NCBI GenBank assembly: GCA_024336345.1
Contig: JANFOG010000001.1
Coordinates: 930,001-994,000, forward strand
Reading direction: 5' to 3'
DNA length: 64,000 nt
Origin: Mariannaea sp. PMI_226
Taxonomy: Eukaryota; Ascomycota; Sordariomycetes; Hypocreales; Nectriaceae
Below the pieces are notes generated by a model, which saw only the letters and a list, made by a program, of their open reading frames with translations, was not told the DNA's origin and made no database searches. This document shows positions 31,487-44,679 of this stretch, piece by piece (position 1 is the stretch's first letter; each line of letters opens with the position of its first letter). Made by a program: the position numbers and the translations under genes.

Positions 31487-34400
31487 AGCAACTAGGATAA
31501 ATTGCTTTACTAGGTGGACAACCAGCGGAAACAAGGTTCAGGTTGGATCAACTGGGCCATGTGATACAATAGTTGAGTCTATGGACCAGAAGATATTGAG
31601 AAGCTGTTTGTATACATACCAAGCTGGGGAACCGGCTCTAGAAATTTCCTTGGTTCAATGCAGGTCCGAGTTGAGGGGACAGGAACAAGTTTGAACCTAG
31701 CATATTCAAGTGCCGAGCTAATAAGTGGTTCAGTATACAGCAGATCTTACAGAGCAATGATCTGCATTATTATTCTAGGCATCTCTCACTGAGCTTTGAG
31801 TAAGGTATAGGTACCATGTAAGGGTGACGAGATTATGGATAATATGGACGAATATGGGCCCTGATAGAGCCGAGAGCTGAATTGATTAAATAACAAGGGT
31901 CGTTGCACATGATTGAATTGGTCCATTTGTTCGTTGGAACGGCAGGCCCCATCTAGGTTGGCTGTTATTTCAGAGCGAGGAATTAATCACCAATGAAATT
32001 TACAAGTTTGATCAATAGTTCACGGGAACATTCTGATTCAACCTCACGGTTGTTGCATTGGCCGTCATGTTGGGCTGAGACACTGAATGCACATGTGGCA
32101 TACCGTAACGCAGTAGTTAACACCTTTTCGTCGACCGACCTATTGACTAAGGTACCTAGGTACCTAAATTTCACCACCAATTCATAAAGGCTCACCGCAG
32201 CGACGATCTTGTTCGGTTCGTCATCAATCCGCGCTCCTAGCTCGGCTTGGCCATTCAAGTCCCAACTTTGGCACCAAACCACAGGCACTAATAAACGAAA
32301 TTCATAGTTTTACGGTCGATCACCAGATTGCACAGAAGAAGACTTTCATCGCCAAGCAGGTGACGCCAGCAATGATTGTGAATCTTACAAAAGGGTTTAA
32401 TCTGATTACCTATTTCAGTCTCTCACTGCGTCATCCAAAAGGCGACGCATCTGACAAACAACGAGCAGCCAGAATCCGAGGAGAGAGCTTCGCCGGAGGA
32501 TAGCGAAAGGATGAAAAAAAAAAGCGGACCTCATATCCCCATTGGATGCTTGCAAATTCTCCTTTCCTGTCCCCCATCTTTCGTACACATGGACTGCAAA
32601 GTCTTACGCCGTCCTCAATGACCACCATGGTTCGATAAATCAATGAAAACAATGACATGATTGTCTACTTCTCCGTAAGACTGCGGTTACCTCATTGACT
32701 CGATTGCAGCCAAACAATATTTCTGTGGTGGTTAAACGGAAGTTTCCGTCAATGGCGCCGCCAGGATTAGGGGTTGATTCTCAGCTTCACAGGGGGGGTG
32801 GAGGGGCGGCGTTCAGATGCACGCACGATTTATTAACTGCCGGGCCGAGTCTTATGGATTCTGATTGGATCTAATTAATGGGTAGATTGCCGGCTGAGCC
32901 GCTGCAAAGCACCTCAAGTACAATGCGACGTAAAGTATTAAGGTAGGTCCAGGGACGGGGCAACCCAAATAGCTGGGTCCCCGGGCTGGGTTTTGAGGTG
33001 GGATGCAAGCTGTTGAGTACCTACTAACACCTACCTAAGGTACGGATACGTATGAGACAGAGACAGAGACAGGGGAATTCGATGCATTCCTCTGGGAGTG
33101 ACTGGATTTCTGGTGAACTGGCGAGCGAGCCACTGCTTTCCCGTCTTGAACCCTGCCCCCATTGCCTCCCCCTATAATGGTGTGCGAGGTATCAAAGTAT
33201 AAGGCAAATAAGGTAAATATGACAACTTGACTTATGGGCTAACATCTTAGACTGTACCGACTTACAATGCCTCACCACAGTACCTAAACAACGGTACGGA
33301 GTGCAGGCGCGGACGTATGTAACCGGGAGGAGTGTACCCAAGAGCCGTTTTTCACATGGGCATGAAACAGTGATTGTGAAGGTGGAACGAGATCGTCCAC
33401 TGAAGACGACTCATGCTTTTTTTTTTTTTTTTTCTTCTCTCTGTCTTCGTCTCCGATTTCCATTTTCTTTTCTTTTCGTTTCTTTTCCTTTTTTCTTACC
33501 CCCCCGTAAAGGCATTGAAATTGTTGCCTCGATCCTTGTAGAAAAAAGAAAAACAAAAATTAATATGCTGAGTGAGGCGATAGTGCCCAACCATTTGGCT
33601 CCGAAAACATTCGGGGCGCTGAGAGGATTAATGCGACTTGTCACAGCATGGCCAAACGAAAAAAAAAAAACACTCTCGACGGACACGCCGCCCTGAGTCG
33701 ACATTGAAGCTGAGGAGATGTTGCTTATGACCCCTGTTCATTGCGCAGACGCGATCGTCCATTGTGGCGCCTAGTGCCGTACGAAGTACGAATTATTAGA
33801 CAAAATATCAAGCTCAAGCTCTAGCAGGCAGGGACTAGGATCACGGCCACCGCACTGAGAGACACAAGATCCTTATCCACCTTCTACTACTGGGGTGGGC
33901 GGGTTGGCGGGCTCTCAATGTAATTACTTTTAACTTGTTCCCAATCCGTTGGTCCCCAAGAGCTGGGTGGCGACGGTGCGTGACGACCTACGCCACACAG
34001 TCAAAGTCTGGGGCGATCTGAAGTCGACGAACCAACCACGAAGAAGATGAGCGGAGATCAAGATGAGAGAAAGAGCCCGCTACAGCGACACACCCCCCCA
34101 CGGCCGCCAAACTTGTTTGTGCAATGGCTTTTTTCCATTCCCAATCCCAACACGATCAGCTATGCGACTAACCCTTCCCTGGAAGAGCCTTGGGGGGGAT
34201 TTTTTTTCTCCCCTAGCTCTAAGGGCGCTCATGGCTTTTCCTTGTTGGGTGGTATGGATAAGAGCGGCTGTCACGGCTGCCATGGCGGCACGGCATCTAC
34301 ATCCGCTGCCCGAAGCACTGTCTTGATGGGATTATTTACGGCCCCCAGCTTTCCTTGTCAAGGGCTCAAGGGGGGGGGGGGGGGACGAGGAGCAATACAT

Positions 34401-35242
34401 AGTTAGAAGGAGGAGGGGGAGAGGGCTGTCGCTAGTCCCAGGGAGAGAGCAAAGCTCGTCTACCTGGTCCCGGCTTGTCTTGGGTTGCCCTGGCCTGTGC
34501 CCGTCCTGGGCCCTGCTCTGGCTCTTGGGTTCTGACTATCGAGAAGGGTTGAGGAGGGGGGATGTGGGCCAGTGGACACTGTACGGGACAGCTGCAGTCC
34601 CGTCCACCAAGAACCAGCACAAGACGGGCCTGTGTTCCACTCACGCCTGCAAGCCCACTCGCACGCCCGACCTTCGATCCTGAGATACAACTTTGGCCCT
34701 GTCCCCGTTCCCCATCCTCTGTTCCCCGTCGTCCCCCGTCGTCCCCCGTTCCCGTCCCTGTCCCTCCAATTGCGACGTCCTTTCTTCATCACCAGTGTCA
34801 TTCTCTTCCCGTTTTGCGTCTTGACGGGCTGCAACCTCTCTGCAAAGGGTTTTTGCACGGCTTTTTGGCAGGGTTTTTGTACCTTTGCCCCTTGTAGCAC
34901 CTCTTCGCTCATCACCTTACTTATTCGCCTGCGCGTCGGTCCGTCCAACGACCACCTTGTCCTACCTCGACTTCGAGTTCCGCCTTCGATCACCGGCTTA
35001 CTATCTCACGCCTCCACCCTCCGAAACGCTCGGTTCCGTGCCTTCGAGGTCCTTGCTGTCTCTATCCGTCATCTAGCCTGAGCAGACTGTGGTCTGCCGG
35101 AACTTGTCTCGGCTGAACGGCTCGACAATCGACGACCTGCCTTAGCACCCTCGTCGGTTTTCTCGTCCAGCGACGGCCCCGAAACGAAAGCCTCATAAAA
35201 AAATTTCCTTCTAGGGATAGATATAGGGACTACGCCGTTGCC
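31487..35242. other. Large intergenic region upstream of skn7
   Basis: 3.76 kb without a supported gene. It contains a 16-base perfect palindrome AGGTACCTAGGTACCT at 32150-32165, a 15-G run at 34370-34384, T and A homopolymer runs at about 33418-33433 and 33661-33670, and C/T-rich sequence at about 34680-34790 and 34880-35080 that resembles a long fungal promoter and 5' leader of skn7. Open frames at 34047-34406 and 34572-35081 lack domains; if transcribed they would be upstream ORFs of skn7. Confidence 0.55.
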
Positions 35243-37390
35243 ATGTCTGGAGGTGAGGCCGCACCGGCCGGTGGCAGCAATGCCAGCGAATTCGTAAGTG
35301 GCATTTGGAAGCTGGCCCAGTTCGCGGTAGAACACATTGTTAACCTTTCATCTTTTTTTCCCTCTCTCTTCAGGTTCGCAAGCTATATCGGTACGTAACT
35401 GTCGATCGTATATGTCTTATGAATATTCCAACCTGACTCTGAATAGAATGCTCGAGGATCCAGCCCATCAAGATGTTGCCAGATGGGGAAAGGATGGTGA
35501 CACATTTGTCGTAGTCGAGGTACGACTATTCCTAACCTAACAAGTTGCTATATGGAGATCCTGACAAAGAACCAAGAACGAAAAGTTCACGCGCTCAATA
35601 CTTCCGAAGCACTTCAAGCACAGTAACATGGCAAGCTTTGTTCGTCAACTTAACAAGTATGACTTTCACAAAGTTAGGCAGACGAACGACAGCGGTTCTT
35701 CCCCAAACGGCGCCAATGTGAGTGATATCTCATCCCTACTTCACAAAAGGAAATGCTCTAAGCATTATGCCAGACTCTCGAGTTCAAGCACCCTAACTTC
35801 CGAGTTGGAAGCAAAGATGACCTGGACAACATTCGCCGGAAAGCGCCTGCACCTCGGAGAGCCCAGCCTACAGAGGATTTCACCACAACTCATCACATCA
35901 GTGTTTTAACAGAACAACTCACCGCAACACAGCAGCAGGTGCAGCAGCTTCAGGAGTTGTTCACTGATATTTCGCAAACTAACCGCCTGCTGGTCAACGA
36001 AGTATTTGCATTGCAAAAAATGCTGAACACCCAAAAGCAAGCGCAAAATGAAATGCTCAACTTCCTCTCGGGCGACAGAAGCCGCCAGCATCACCAACAA
36101 CAGCAGCAGCAGCAGCAACAACAACAACAGCAACAGATCCATCTCGCACAGACATCATTAGAGGGAGAGGACACTGCCCCCGAACTCCGAAAGGCCCGTG
36201 AACATTTAGCCAATGTGACATTTGACTCTATCGCTGATAGAGAGCTTGAACGCCTCCAAAGCGTCTATGGATCTCCTGCAGACTCCGCCATTGTTATGCA
36301 ACAGGCTCAAATGCATGTCTTGCATGACCCGATGAATGATATCAACAGATACCCCGTGTATCCCGTAGGCCAGACTGTTGGTATCGATCCCTTTCATGCG
36401 GATAATATCAACAAAATCCCATACGCCATACCAAATGATGCAAATGCTAGCAATGGCAATATGCCGCAGCCCGCTGCTCCTCAGCCCATCAATATCTCGG
36501 CTCCCCAAAACTCCGATCCTAGCAACGGTGCTCTCCTTTGGGGACCGAAGAAGCCGAAGATTTTCCTTGTGGAAGATGATCCCACGTGCTCCAAGATTGG
36601 CATGAAATTTCTCAAGTCAATGGGATGCGAAGTTGAGCATGCAGTGAGTAGTCTCGTTTTGAGAGTCGTCATTGAATCCTGGCTAATCGAGTGATAAGAA
36701 CAACGGCGCGGAAGCTTACCAAAAGATTACGGAACGCGGGCGAGATTACTTTGATATGATCTTCATGGATATTATCATGCCTCGGCTGGATGGTGTCTCT
36801 ACGACCATGTACATTCGTCAAGACGCCCCGTCAATCCCTATTGTTGCCATGACGTCCAATATTCGATCTGACGAAGTACATTGCTACTTCGAGCATGGTG
36901 AGTGATGAGTGATTCCCCGGCCTTGTATGATACTAGAAGCTGATTTTGAGAAGGTATGAATGGTGTTTTGGCCAAACCTTTTACCAAGAGCGGCATGCAG
37001 AAGATTGTGGAAAACCACCTTGGCTACCTCCTCAAAAACTATGATCCTAATACACAGACCGAATCGGGATCGGGATACGTCGTGGGAGGCGGCGGTTACA
37101 TCAACCCGCCCGGCACCTTGGGTACCCCAGGACCTACCTTCAAGTTTGAGACTACTCCCACTCCTCCAGCTACCGGTCCTGGCTGGTCACCGGGGCAAAT
37201 CCCCCAAGCTTCTCCCATGAACGGAATGGATCAAAATTTCGGAATAGTGAATGGAGCCAACCAGTATACTATACCCCCTAACAATGCAACTCGAGCCGCA
37301 TATTCTGGTGGCATACCCCAAGGCCAGTCGAGTACGGGGCGAATGGATGACCAAAGCCCCCCAGAAAAGCGACAACGAACTTATGTCTGA
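35243..37390 (+). CDS. skn7: Response regulator transcription factor Skn7 (HSF DNA-binding plus receiver)
   Basis: Nuclear output of the fungal His-Asp phosphorelay, controlling oxidative-stress and cell-wall genes. Exons 35243-35293, 35374-35390, 35447-35519, 35577-35717, 35774-36643, 36699-36897 and 36954-37390, total 1788 bases, 595 aa. The HSF-type DNA-binding domain is at about residues 18-115 ([15 protein letters not shown], then [18 protein letters not shown]). A coiled coil at about 120-170 precedes 14 glutamines. The receiver domain is at about 355-475: acidic pair in VEDD (361-363), phospho-acceptor D408 in [17 protein letters not shown], and the invariant Lys458 in LAKPF. The tail is Gly/Pro-rich and disordered. 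Exon 2 is only 17 bases. All phosphorelay residues are present. Confidence 0.97.
36095..36136 (+). repeat. CAA/CAG run coding 14 glutamines in skn7
   Basis: Fourteen consecutive Gln codons, mixed CAG and CAA, preceded by two His codons, between the coiled coil and the receiver domain. Mixed codons slow slippage; length variation between strains is likely. Confidence 0.95.
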
Positions 37391-39979
37391 GCGAAGCGGG
37401 TGGTTGAAACCTTTGATGCTTTGTTGATTTAATGTCGTTAATCAATGTCATGGAGTGCGGCGTTCCTGGAAGGAGTAACATGGGGTCATCTGTTTTTACT
37501 TCTCGCCAAGCGAGACCATTCTGAGCTTTTTATTTTCACCCTCAGGTTTTTTCTTTTCTTTGTATAGGTTTTGAGAGGGCCTTCAATTCGATTCATGACG
37601 AGGTTAATGAACGAACGGAGAGAAGAAAACGGTTGGGAAAGTAAGGTCTGTGGTTGGCCCAACCTAGCGGCCGTGTTGGGTTTGATCTTGGAAATACTTG
37701 ACGAAACTGTTTTGATACCTGAAACATAATCGTATTATTGATTAGGCGACCTGTTCGCCTGGACTTGCAATGAAGCATATATATGACGTTTCGAAACCCA
37801 GCCCATTATTTCATAACTCTGGAATGTTGTAACAATGGGTTAATGCGAGTCAGAATTATAATAGACGGAAGTTTGGCTCCAGAACTGATAGTCTTGACCA
37901 GATAAGAGGTGCGAAAGAGGAGGCGGCGTGTTTTGGGGTTGTCAACTCAGCTTGCCAAACCCACAAATGCAATTACTGGCAGAAACAGAACAGAGTTGAA
38001 AAGAAAACAGGAATTGTTTCGGAAACGGCGGAAACAGTCAGTTAGTTATAGCCCAGCCCCAGGCTCTCAGGTAACCCAGAGCATGTGGCACAGGACGTGC
38101 AGGTCGATGGAGTTCTGGACCGTTACACCAGTGGGGACGGGCTGGGGGTTGAATGTTCTAGGCCACACCGGGGGAATGGGTATTTTTCTTGGCTCTCGGC
38201 CGAAACAATGATGGCTTGGTTGAAACTGCGTCTTTAGCTGATAAGGTCTTTTTTTTCCGGAGTTATTTTTGGGTGTTGAGCCCCGAGACAGGGTGACCAG
38301 GGGAGAGTTGCTGGTTGGTGGTGATGGTTGGTGGGAGGAGGGGGGCGCCAAAGGGCGCACATGAAGACATGCGACACTTCCAGCTGAGTAGATGTGCAGT
38401 TTCACAAAGAGAGGGGAGAAGGAAGCAGACCTCGCTTCTGAAAAGGAGATGATTGGATGCCCTGCTTCGTATCGTGTATGTAGTTGGATGCCGGGCTGGG
38501 CTGGACCGGTCCTTTTGTGTGACTCTGATATATATCTAAGCTGAAGGCAGAACTGTATTCCTCAAAGCATGATGTGGTGGGAGAGGGTTGGTCATGGTAA
38601 GCCTTGACCAAAGTACTCTATACGATGTGAGTTGTAGAAACCGGAGAATATAGGGATTGGGAGCACAATACGCCCTGTGAAGGAGTCAGATGAGGTGGCT
38701 GTCCTAACAGTCGTAGTCGTAGCTAGTTGCTTGCCTATGTAGGTAGGTCCTTGTAAGCATGGACTATTTTGTTGAGCTTAACCCCCCCCTGTACGAAACC
38801 AGTATTACTACTCATGGCATGTGAAGAAAGTGGGAGTGTGTTTTGAATCTCTTAGTAATTCTTTATATACCTAAGGTGCCTATAGTAAAAGTAGCTCCAT
38901 TTTGATATAGGTGTGTGAAAGTGGCCCCCTTGCCGACTAAGTTTTGACGCCTCGACTCTCTGGTTCTCAAACTGCAGTCTGGGCCAGTCTCAGAAATGCT
39001 TTCGATTATGCAGGGAAATTAAAATAAAAAGTAATAAATATCAAGAAAGAATGCAAAGGAATGATATCAGATTGTTTTCACTTGACTTGAAATTTCCGAG
39101 AGGCGAGGAAGACTTTTGAGTGTTACCGTCATACTTTGCTTACTGCGTGCGCCCATCTCGTTACGCGAAAACCTCAGAATAACCACCACACTCCAATAAT
39201 TTGAGCTCTGTAAGGAGCAAATAGCCAGAGGTTATCACCAGAACTTGGCAGGATAGTACGATTCGGAGATCCTGAATCTATGAGACTGGGCTGATGGATA
39301 GAGGTGCTATTTGTGGGTACGCCAGGCACTGGATATGTACGTGGTTGAGTTCCATCCCTTTCGAAGACTTCCTTGGAGTTTAAAGTGGGCAAAGGACGAA
39401 AAAGATAATATATCTATATATAAACCGAATATTTTGGTGTCCCTTTTTTTCGTAAATGTAGACAAGGTACGTTTCATCACCTGTGGGACCGGATGAAAGA
39501 ACAGGAGAGTCATTTGAACCAACTATTAGCAAAGCTTGACAATGCCATGAACAGATAAAATAAGATCTTGTTCAATACGGTCCAAGAAATTTTGGATATC
39601 TCAGAGTTGGATAATATTTGTTAGGAAACGAACTCTGCCAAGTACGGCCAAAGTGAGGACAGATCAGAAGAGCCATGCTCTGGATACAGCATCCAGTATG
39701 CAAGATATCCACTCAGATTTTGTTGCGCAGCAGGGCTCTAACATCGGGGGGTTGGTTGGTTGGTTGGTTGGTTGAAAAACAAACCTGCAATGCGATTCTT
39801 GTTGATCCATTGGGCTGTATCACCAGTCTATGTAATGAGAAGCACCCAAGTAATATAAGAACATCAGTCATGTCTCGTTCATGTCCCTTTCAATGAATCT
39901 ATCTTCAAAACATGCTTGGTAATCTAACGAAAAAACGGGACGTCGTACAAATCTAGTCGTTGTTGTACGACAAGCGGAT
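37391..39979. other. Intergenic between skn7 and the rhodopsin-like gene, convergent
   Basis: The two neighbours converge, so both 3' UTRs lie here, but the 2.6 kb is longer than needed. No gene is recognised. A (TTGG)n run lies at about 39749-39772. Short open frames (for example 37909-38211) lack any domain or intron pattern. Confidence 0.5.
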
Positions 39980-41474
39980 CTATGGGTGATGCTGGCTTGA
40001 CGGCTTCAGTTCGTAGCTTTTACTGGTTGACGAAGTTACGGTGGTTTCCCGCCGGCTCCCTCCGCCAACTTCTTCGTCAGATCCAAATCTTTCGAAAAGT
40101 GTGTCGTCGGGGATTGATAGAGGATGCCTGAAAGTGTCCCTCTTCCTCCCCCCGCCGCCAATGGTATTGAGAGTGACAGCATTATGGGTTTTGACTGCAT
40201 TAGGTGTACCGTCGGACGCGGATCCAATGCAGCCCAAGTACTGCGCACGAGCCTTGTGCAGGAGGCGTATAATGAATGGCATTAGAACAGGTATGTTGGT
40301 GACGATGACGGCAACGAAGGACTCGCGACAAGACCATTCGCCAGCCAGCTGAGTGCCTTCGGGTCCGCCGTGAAGGATGTAGCCGCACCGAAGCCCACCA
40401 AAGACTGCTGTGGCGAGACCTCCGCAAAACATAATGGCTAGACCAAATTTCTTGGTCTTCGAAACGCGGGAGTTGAAAATCATCTGTGCAGGTAGGTGTG
40501 TTAGTTCAAGGTTGCCCTGAAATCAGCACATGAGTCGTGTATTAGAGCGAGCGGTCATTACCGGGAGAGGAATAGACATGATATATAAATCGGTAATTAG
40601 GTTGGTCCATATAATGGTCCACGCCTGCACATGCGAGACGGCCGGATAGCATTTATCTACGCCGCGATATAATGTCAGCTCGAGGGACTGCCACGATTTG
40701 TGAGTGGGAATCTGCTACATACTGCCGGGATCGGGATTGATCTGCCATTTCTTGTGCAGCGGCCAGCATGCGAACAAGATCGTGAAAGAGGTCGCGAAAA
40801 AAGTCACACCCACTAAAGCGAAGCCGATATTGATTTTCAGAGACATGTGATGAACACCTTCACCGAGTCGCTTAAATAGGAAGAGCCAGCACAACTTGAG
40901 AGTCCAAAGCAGAATGGTATAGATTTGCCAACCAAAGACTGCTGTCTTGGAACTGTGTACTCGTCTATGGTACTCCGTGCTATTTGGATCAAGGGCTTGG
41001 CGTTGCTCATCGGTCAAGCTACAGAGAGAAAAGAAGCTTGGTCAGTATATGTGTACCGAAGGATAGAGTGGAGGGGGGGTGGAGGAGGGCAGTTAAAGGT
41101 CATTGGAGTTTTGAGAGGGACTCGCCGACATATGTAGTATATAGTCCCAACCGTAATTAGATCAAATAAACAGGTATTTACCCATTGTTGGATAGCCCGT
41201 GCCAATAGGCCCCTACATAATGAGCTGCAGCAGTCTCTCCTGCGAAAGCAAGCTACTCATTGTCAACGAAAGAACTCCATAGGCTTGTGATACGGAATTA
41301 GGCAGAGCAGAAACAACTCACTCCAGCAAGCAACATGAGAAAGTCGTCAGGGGCCAAACCTGAAAACCCAAGCCATCTCCAGCGGGCCCCAAAACGGATA
41401 GCAATGACGACCAGACTAATCCCCAGATACGTCCATGCCTCGATTGTGAAGGAGGTCAAGGATTCCCCGGACAT
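39980..41474 (-). CDS. Fungal rhodopsin-like integral membrane protein (PTH11-related superfamily)
   Basis: Exons 41474-41322, 41252-41182, 41018-40723, 40656-40562 and 40483-39980, total 1119 bases, 372 aa. Seven hydrophobic segments fit the fungal rhodopsin-like domain: about SFTIEAWTYLGISLVVIAI, DDFLMLLAGLAFAGETAA, TAVFGWQIYTILLWTLKLC, INIGFALVGVTFFATSFTI, AWTIIWTNLITDLYIMSIP, GLAIMFCGGLATAVFGGL and SFVAVIVTNIPVLMPFIIRL. The F-x-C-x-P-L-like stretch (FACWPLHKKW) and the PDP segment are typical. A cytosolic Ser/Thr-rich tail of about 85 residues follows. The start is MSGESLTSF, because the upstream in-frame codon is TTG. The ligand is unknown; relatives are proposed sensors of surface or nutrient cues. 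Confidence 0.88.
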
Positions 41475-42966
41475 GCTGGCGGTCTTCGAGTCCGGGTCGT
41501 TCTTCAATGGGCGCCTTCTGAGCCAAGAAGTCGGGTTGCCTCCATGAGAGCGGACGATATAAACTATATACCTCAGTCCAAAGCCACATAGTTTTGGGTT
41601 TCATAGTATTATTATAAAACGATGGCTATGAACTTGTCAGCCCCTTCTCAACAGGGTTCTGTGTGGCTCTATCCCGTCCCAAATGGCTTTCTCGCTCGGA
41701 TGTGTAAGTGTAATTAAACTAGTGTACCTATGTGCCTCAATCAGGATGGGGGGAACTGACTCCCGGCACCACCGTTGTTGACTACTATGGTAGAGGGAAG
41801 GGAGGGCGAGGAGGTTACCAGACAACCTTTTTCAACAACAGTCAGCTGGTGCGGGGTGGCTGATCCCGGATGCCGGGACGGGGACGATAACGCCCTTGGG
41901 TTGCATATTCTGCATATTCCTTTTGGCCAATTGCAGTATAGGGAAAGGAAAAGACCAAATAATCGAATGAACTTCGGTCTTCACCCGTTCGCCTCGAAGG
42001 AATCCTGTCATCTGAGATGCCTGCAGATTGATGCTCTTCCCCAGGTACCTCGCGCACCGGGACTCTCCATACACTGCGGTAGGATCTACCTTAGGCAAAT
42101 ATCTGCCGACACTAATAATCCGCCTCCTCGTAGGGTTCCTACTGTAGAAAAACGCATGGTATCTCAATAGTTGCGCTTGGGCGATCAGACTCCTCTGCGA
42201 TATGCTCTTAAGCGGTTTGTAAGTGTATAATGAATTGTGCAAAGTATGAGCATGTGTCCAATCAAGAAAACTCCAACAAACTATCAACAGAGGAGGCAGA
42301 CCAAGAGTTGAATATTTCTCTGGCATTACTTCATGTAAGATCGATCACCCACCCACTCGTCTCATTCTACGGATCTAGCCACCTAGGTGCTGTAAGCTGC
42401 TGCACCCTGCCTAACGACTAGGTACCTCACCTGGGCGAAAACTGCAACCCAGGTACCTAACAGGGGAGGCCGAAGAGGTACCTTGGGCTTTGGTCTGCAC
42501 GTTGAGAATTGGCTAAACAACATGGACAAACGTCTCGCGCTAAATTGACCAGTATCTACCAACATTGCTCACTTACACTTCGCACTATCTGATGTAGAGC
42601 GCCATCTTGGTGGAAAGTTTCAGTTGGACTAAAGCCGATGCTTTCTGCTATCTTAATGGCCACGTGCTGATGTACCTTGCCTTACGTAATCTCCTGATTA
42701 TGTAACTTCCTAACTTTACGAACCTTTGGGCATGGCTCATCCCCCCCTAGATGCGCTTTACGCGAAAAGTCGCGTCCAGGCGCGTCTCATCCCGCCACTA
42801 ATTCGTGCACCTCGTTCCTAAGGAGTTAAAGTGGTGTTGATAATTATCCTAATCCACTATCATCTCATTCCGGTAATCAGTTACGACTGCAGACTGTGCT
42901 TGTTGGCATTGTCGACGACTCAATCCAATCATTATACACTCTGTCGTACTCGCACCCAAGAATTAA
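41475..42966. other. Divergent intergenic region between the rhodopsin-like gene and pri1
   Basis: About 1.5 kb with promoters of two genes reading away from each other. AGGTACCT palindromes occur at 42043-42050, 42420-42427, 42451-42458 and 42476-42483, a marked cluster. Two 'cgcg' boxes lie near 42768-42790 (ttacgcgaaaagtcgcgtcc, ggcgcgtctc); ACGCG is the core of the MCB cell-cycle element bound by MBF in yeasts, which would suit a DNA primase gene. No gene is seen. Confidence 0.5.
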
Positions 42967-44679
42967 ATGCCCCATTACACCACCAACCCAGCTGCCATGT
43001 CCTCTCCAGCGCCCGTTAAGGACGAGCCCATGGAGGAGGAGATGGGCATCACCAGCGAGGCAGCCGCAGTGCCCGCCGGAGACGATGTCGAAATGGGTGA
43101 TGCCGAGGAGACCAAGAAAGATATCAAGAAGCTCGAGGACTTGTTTGATGATGTAGACTCGGATGAGGAATTCCCCAGCTCCGCCATTCAACCCAGCTCG
43201 CAAGTGGCACCTGGATCACAAACGTGAGGGCGTCCCCGGAGTTGCATATGCCGTTGTCTTCATATGCAGACACAAGCAGATAGACTAATCTTGGAAACGC
43301 AGGGATACCATAGCCTTGAAAGCTTCAGACCCGGAAGTTATGCGAAGTTTCTACCAGCGACTCTTCCCCTGGCGATATCTTTTTCAATGGCTCAACCATG
43401 GCCCAACCCCCACCAACGACTTTGCCAATCGAGAATTCGCTTTCACTCTACAGAACGATGCCTACCTTCGATACCAGTCCTTCACAACCTCTGATCTGTA
43501 CGTACTCCAAAGGGATATTGCTCCCACGGGCTAGTCCTTACTCATGCTCTGCAGTCTGCGAAAGGACGTTCTTCGACTGATGCCGTCCCGTTTTGAAATC
43601 GGCCCCGTTTACTCAGCAAACCCTCGAGACCGCAAAACTGTCAAAATCAAGCCCCTCGCAAAGGAGCTTTGTTTCGATATCGATTTGACAGATTACGACG
43701 ATGTCCGTACATGCTGCGACAAGGCCAACATCTGCAACAAGTGCTGGCAGTTCATGACAATGGCCATCAAAGTCGTAGACGCTGCGCTTCGGGAGGATTT
43801 TGGCTTCAAGCACATCATGTGGGTATACTCCGGTCGACGAGGTGCTCACGCGTGGGTATGCGACAAGAAAGTACGAAGCATGGACGATCAGAAGAGGAGA
43901 TCAATTGCTGGGTACTTGGAAGTAGTCAAGGGCGGTGCTCAGAGCGGGAAGAAGGTTAACTTGAGGAGGCCACTACACCCACATCTTACGTACGTCAACC
44001 ATCTCAGACAGTCTTCGGACAAATCACGGCTTGTGCGAAATCTAGTCACTAACGATGTCTTAGTCGAAGTCTTGAGATACTCAAGAACCACTTCCAGGAG
44101 GATGTTCTAAGCGTTCAAGATCCCTGGGCTAGCTCCGAACAGGCTGAAAAGCTCTTGCAACTACTTCCGGACCGCACCCTGAACGAGTCACTTCGCAAAA
44201 AATGGGATGCCTCCCCCGGAAGTGCTTCCACATCCAAGTGGGCGGACATTGACGCCGTAGCGAGAACAGGTGCCAGCAAACATCTTGATTCCAAGGCGCT
44301 CTTGGAGGCTAAGCAGGACATTGTCCTGGAATACACCTATCCACGACTTGATATTGAAGTCAGTAAGAAGCTGAACCATTTGCTCAAGAGCCCCTTCGTT
44401 GTGCACCCAGGAACCGGAAGAGTTTGCGTGCCCATCAACACGAAGAAACTGGAAGAGTTTGATCCCCTTGAAGTTCCAACGGTCCAATCGCTCCTCGCCG
44501 AAATTGATGCTTGGAAGGACGATGGCGGTGAGGAGGGCGCGAAGAGCCTCCAGGATTGGGAGAAGACCAGCTTGAAGCCGTACATCGACCAATTCAGGCA
44601 GTTTGTAAACGGCGTCATCAAGGATGAAAATGTGGTCAAGATTAAGAGGGAAAGGGATGCGGAGTCAATGGATTTCTAA
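42967..44679 (+). CDS. pri1: DNA primase small (catalytic) subunit
   Basis: Catalytic primase subunit of the DNA polymerase alpha-primase complex, making RNA primers at origins and on the lagging strand. Exons 42967-43223, 43303-43497, 43555-43989 and 44064-44679, total 1503 bases, 500 aa (490 if the second ATG at 42997 is used). Residues 1-85 are an acidic, disordered extension. The catalytic fold follows: FYQRLFPWRYLFQWLNHG, NREFAFTLQND, the metal-binding acidic stretch ELCFDIDLTDYDDVRTCCD, the zinc motif with CC, C and C (CCDKANICNKCW), and the SGRRGAHAWVCD motif with the conserved Arg and His. Introns are 79, 57 and 74 bases. Divergent ACGCG elements upstream fit S-phase expression. Confidence 0.97.

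Noticed and set aside
34047..34406. 119-codon plus-strand ORF upstream of skn7 as a gene
   Set aside because: It consists of low-complexity Gly/Ser/Pro sequence ending in a G-run, without a domain. More likely promoter or leader of skn7.
44188..44592. 134-codon minus-strand ORF
   Set aside because: Antisense shadow of the last pri1 exon.
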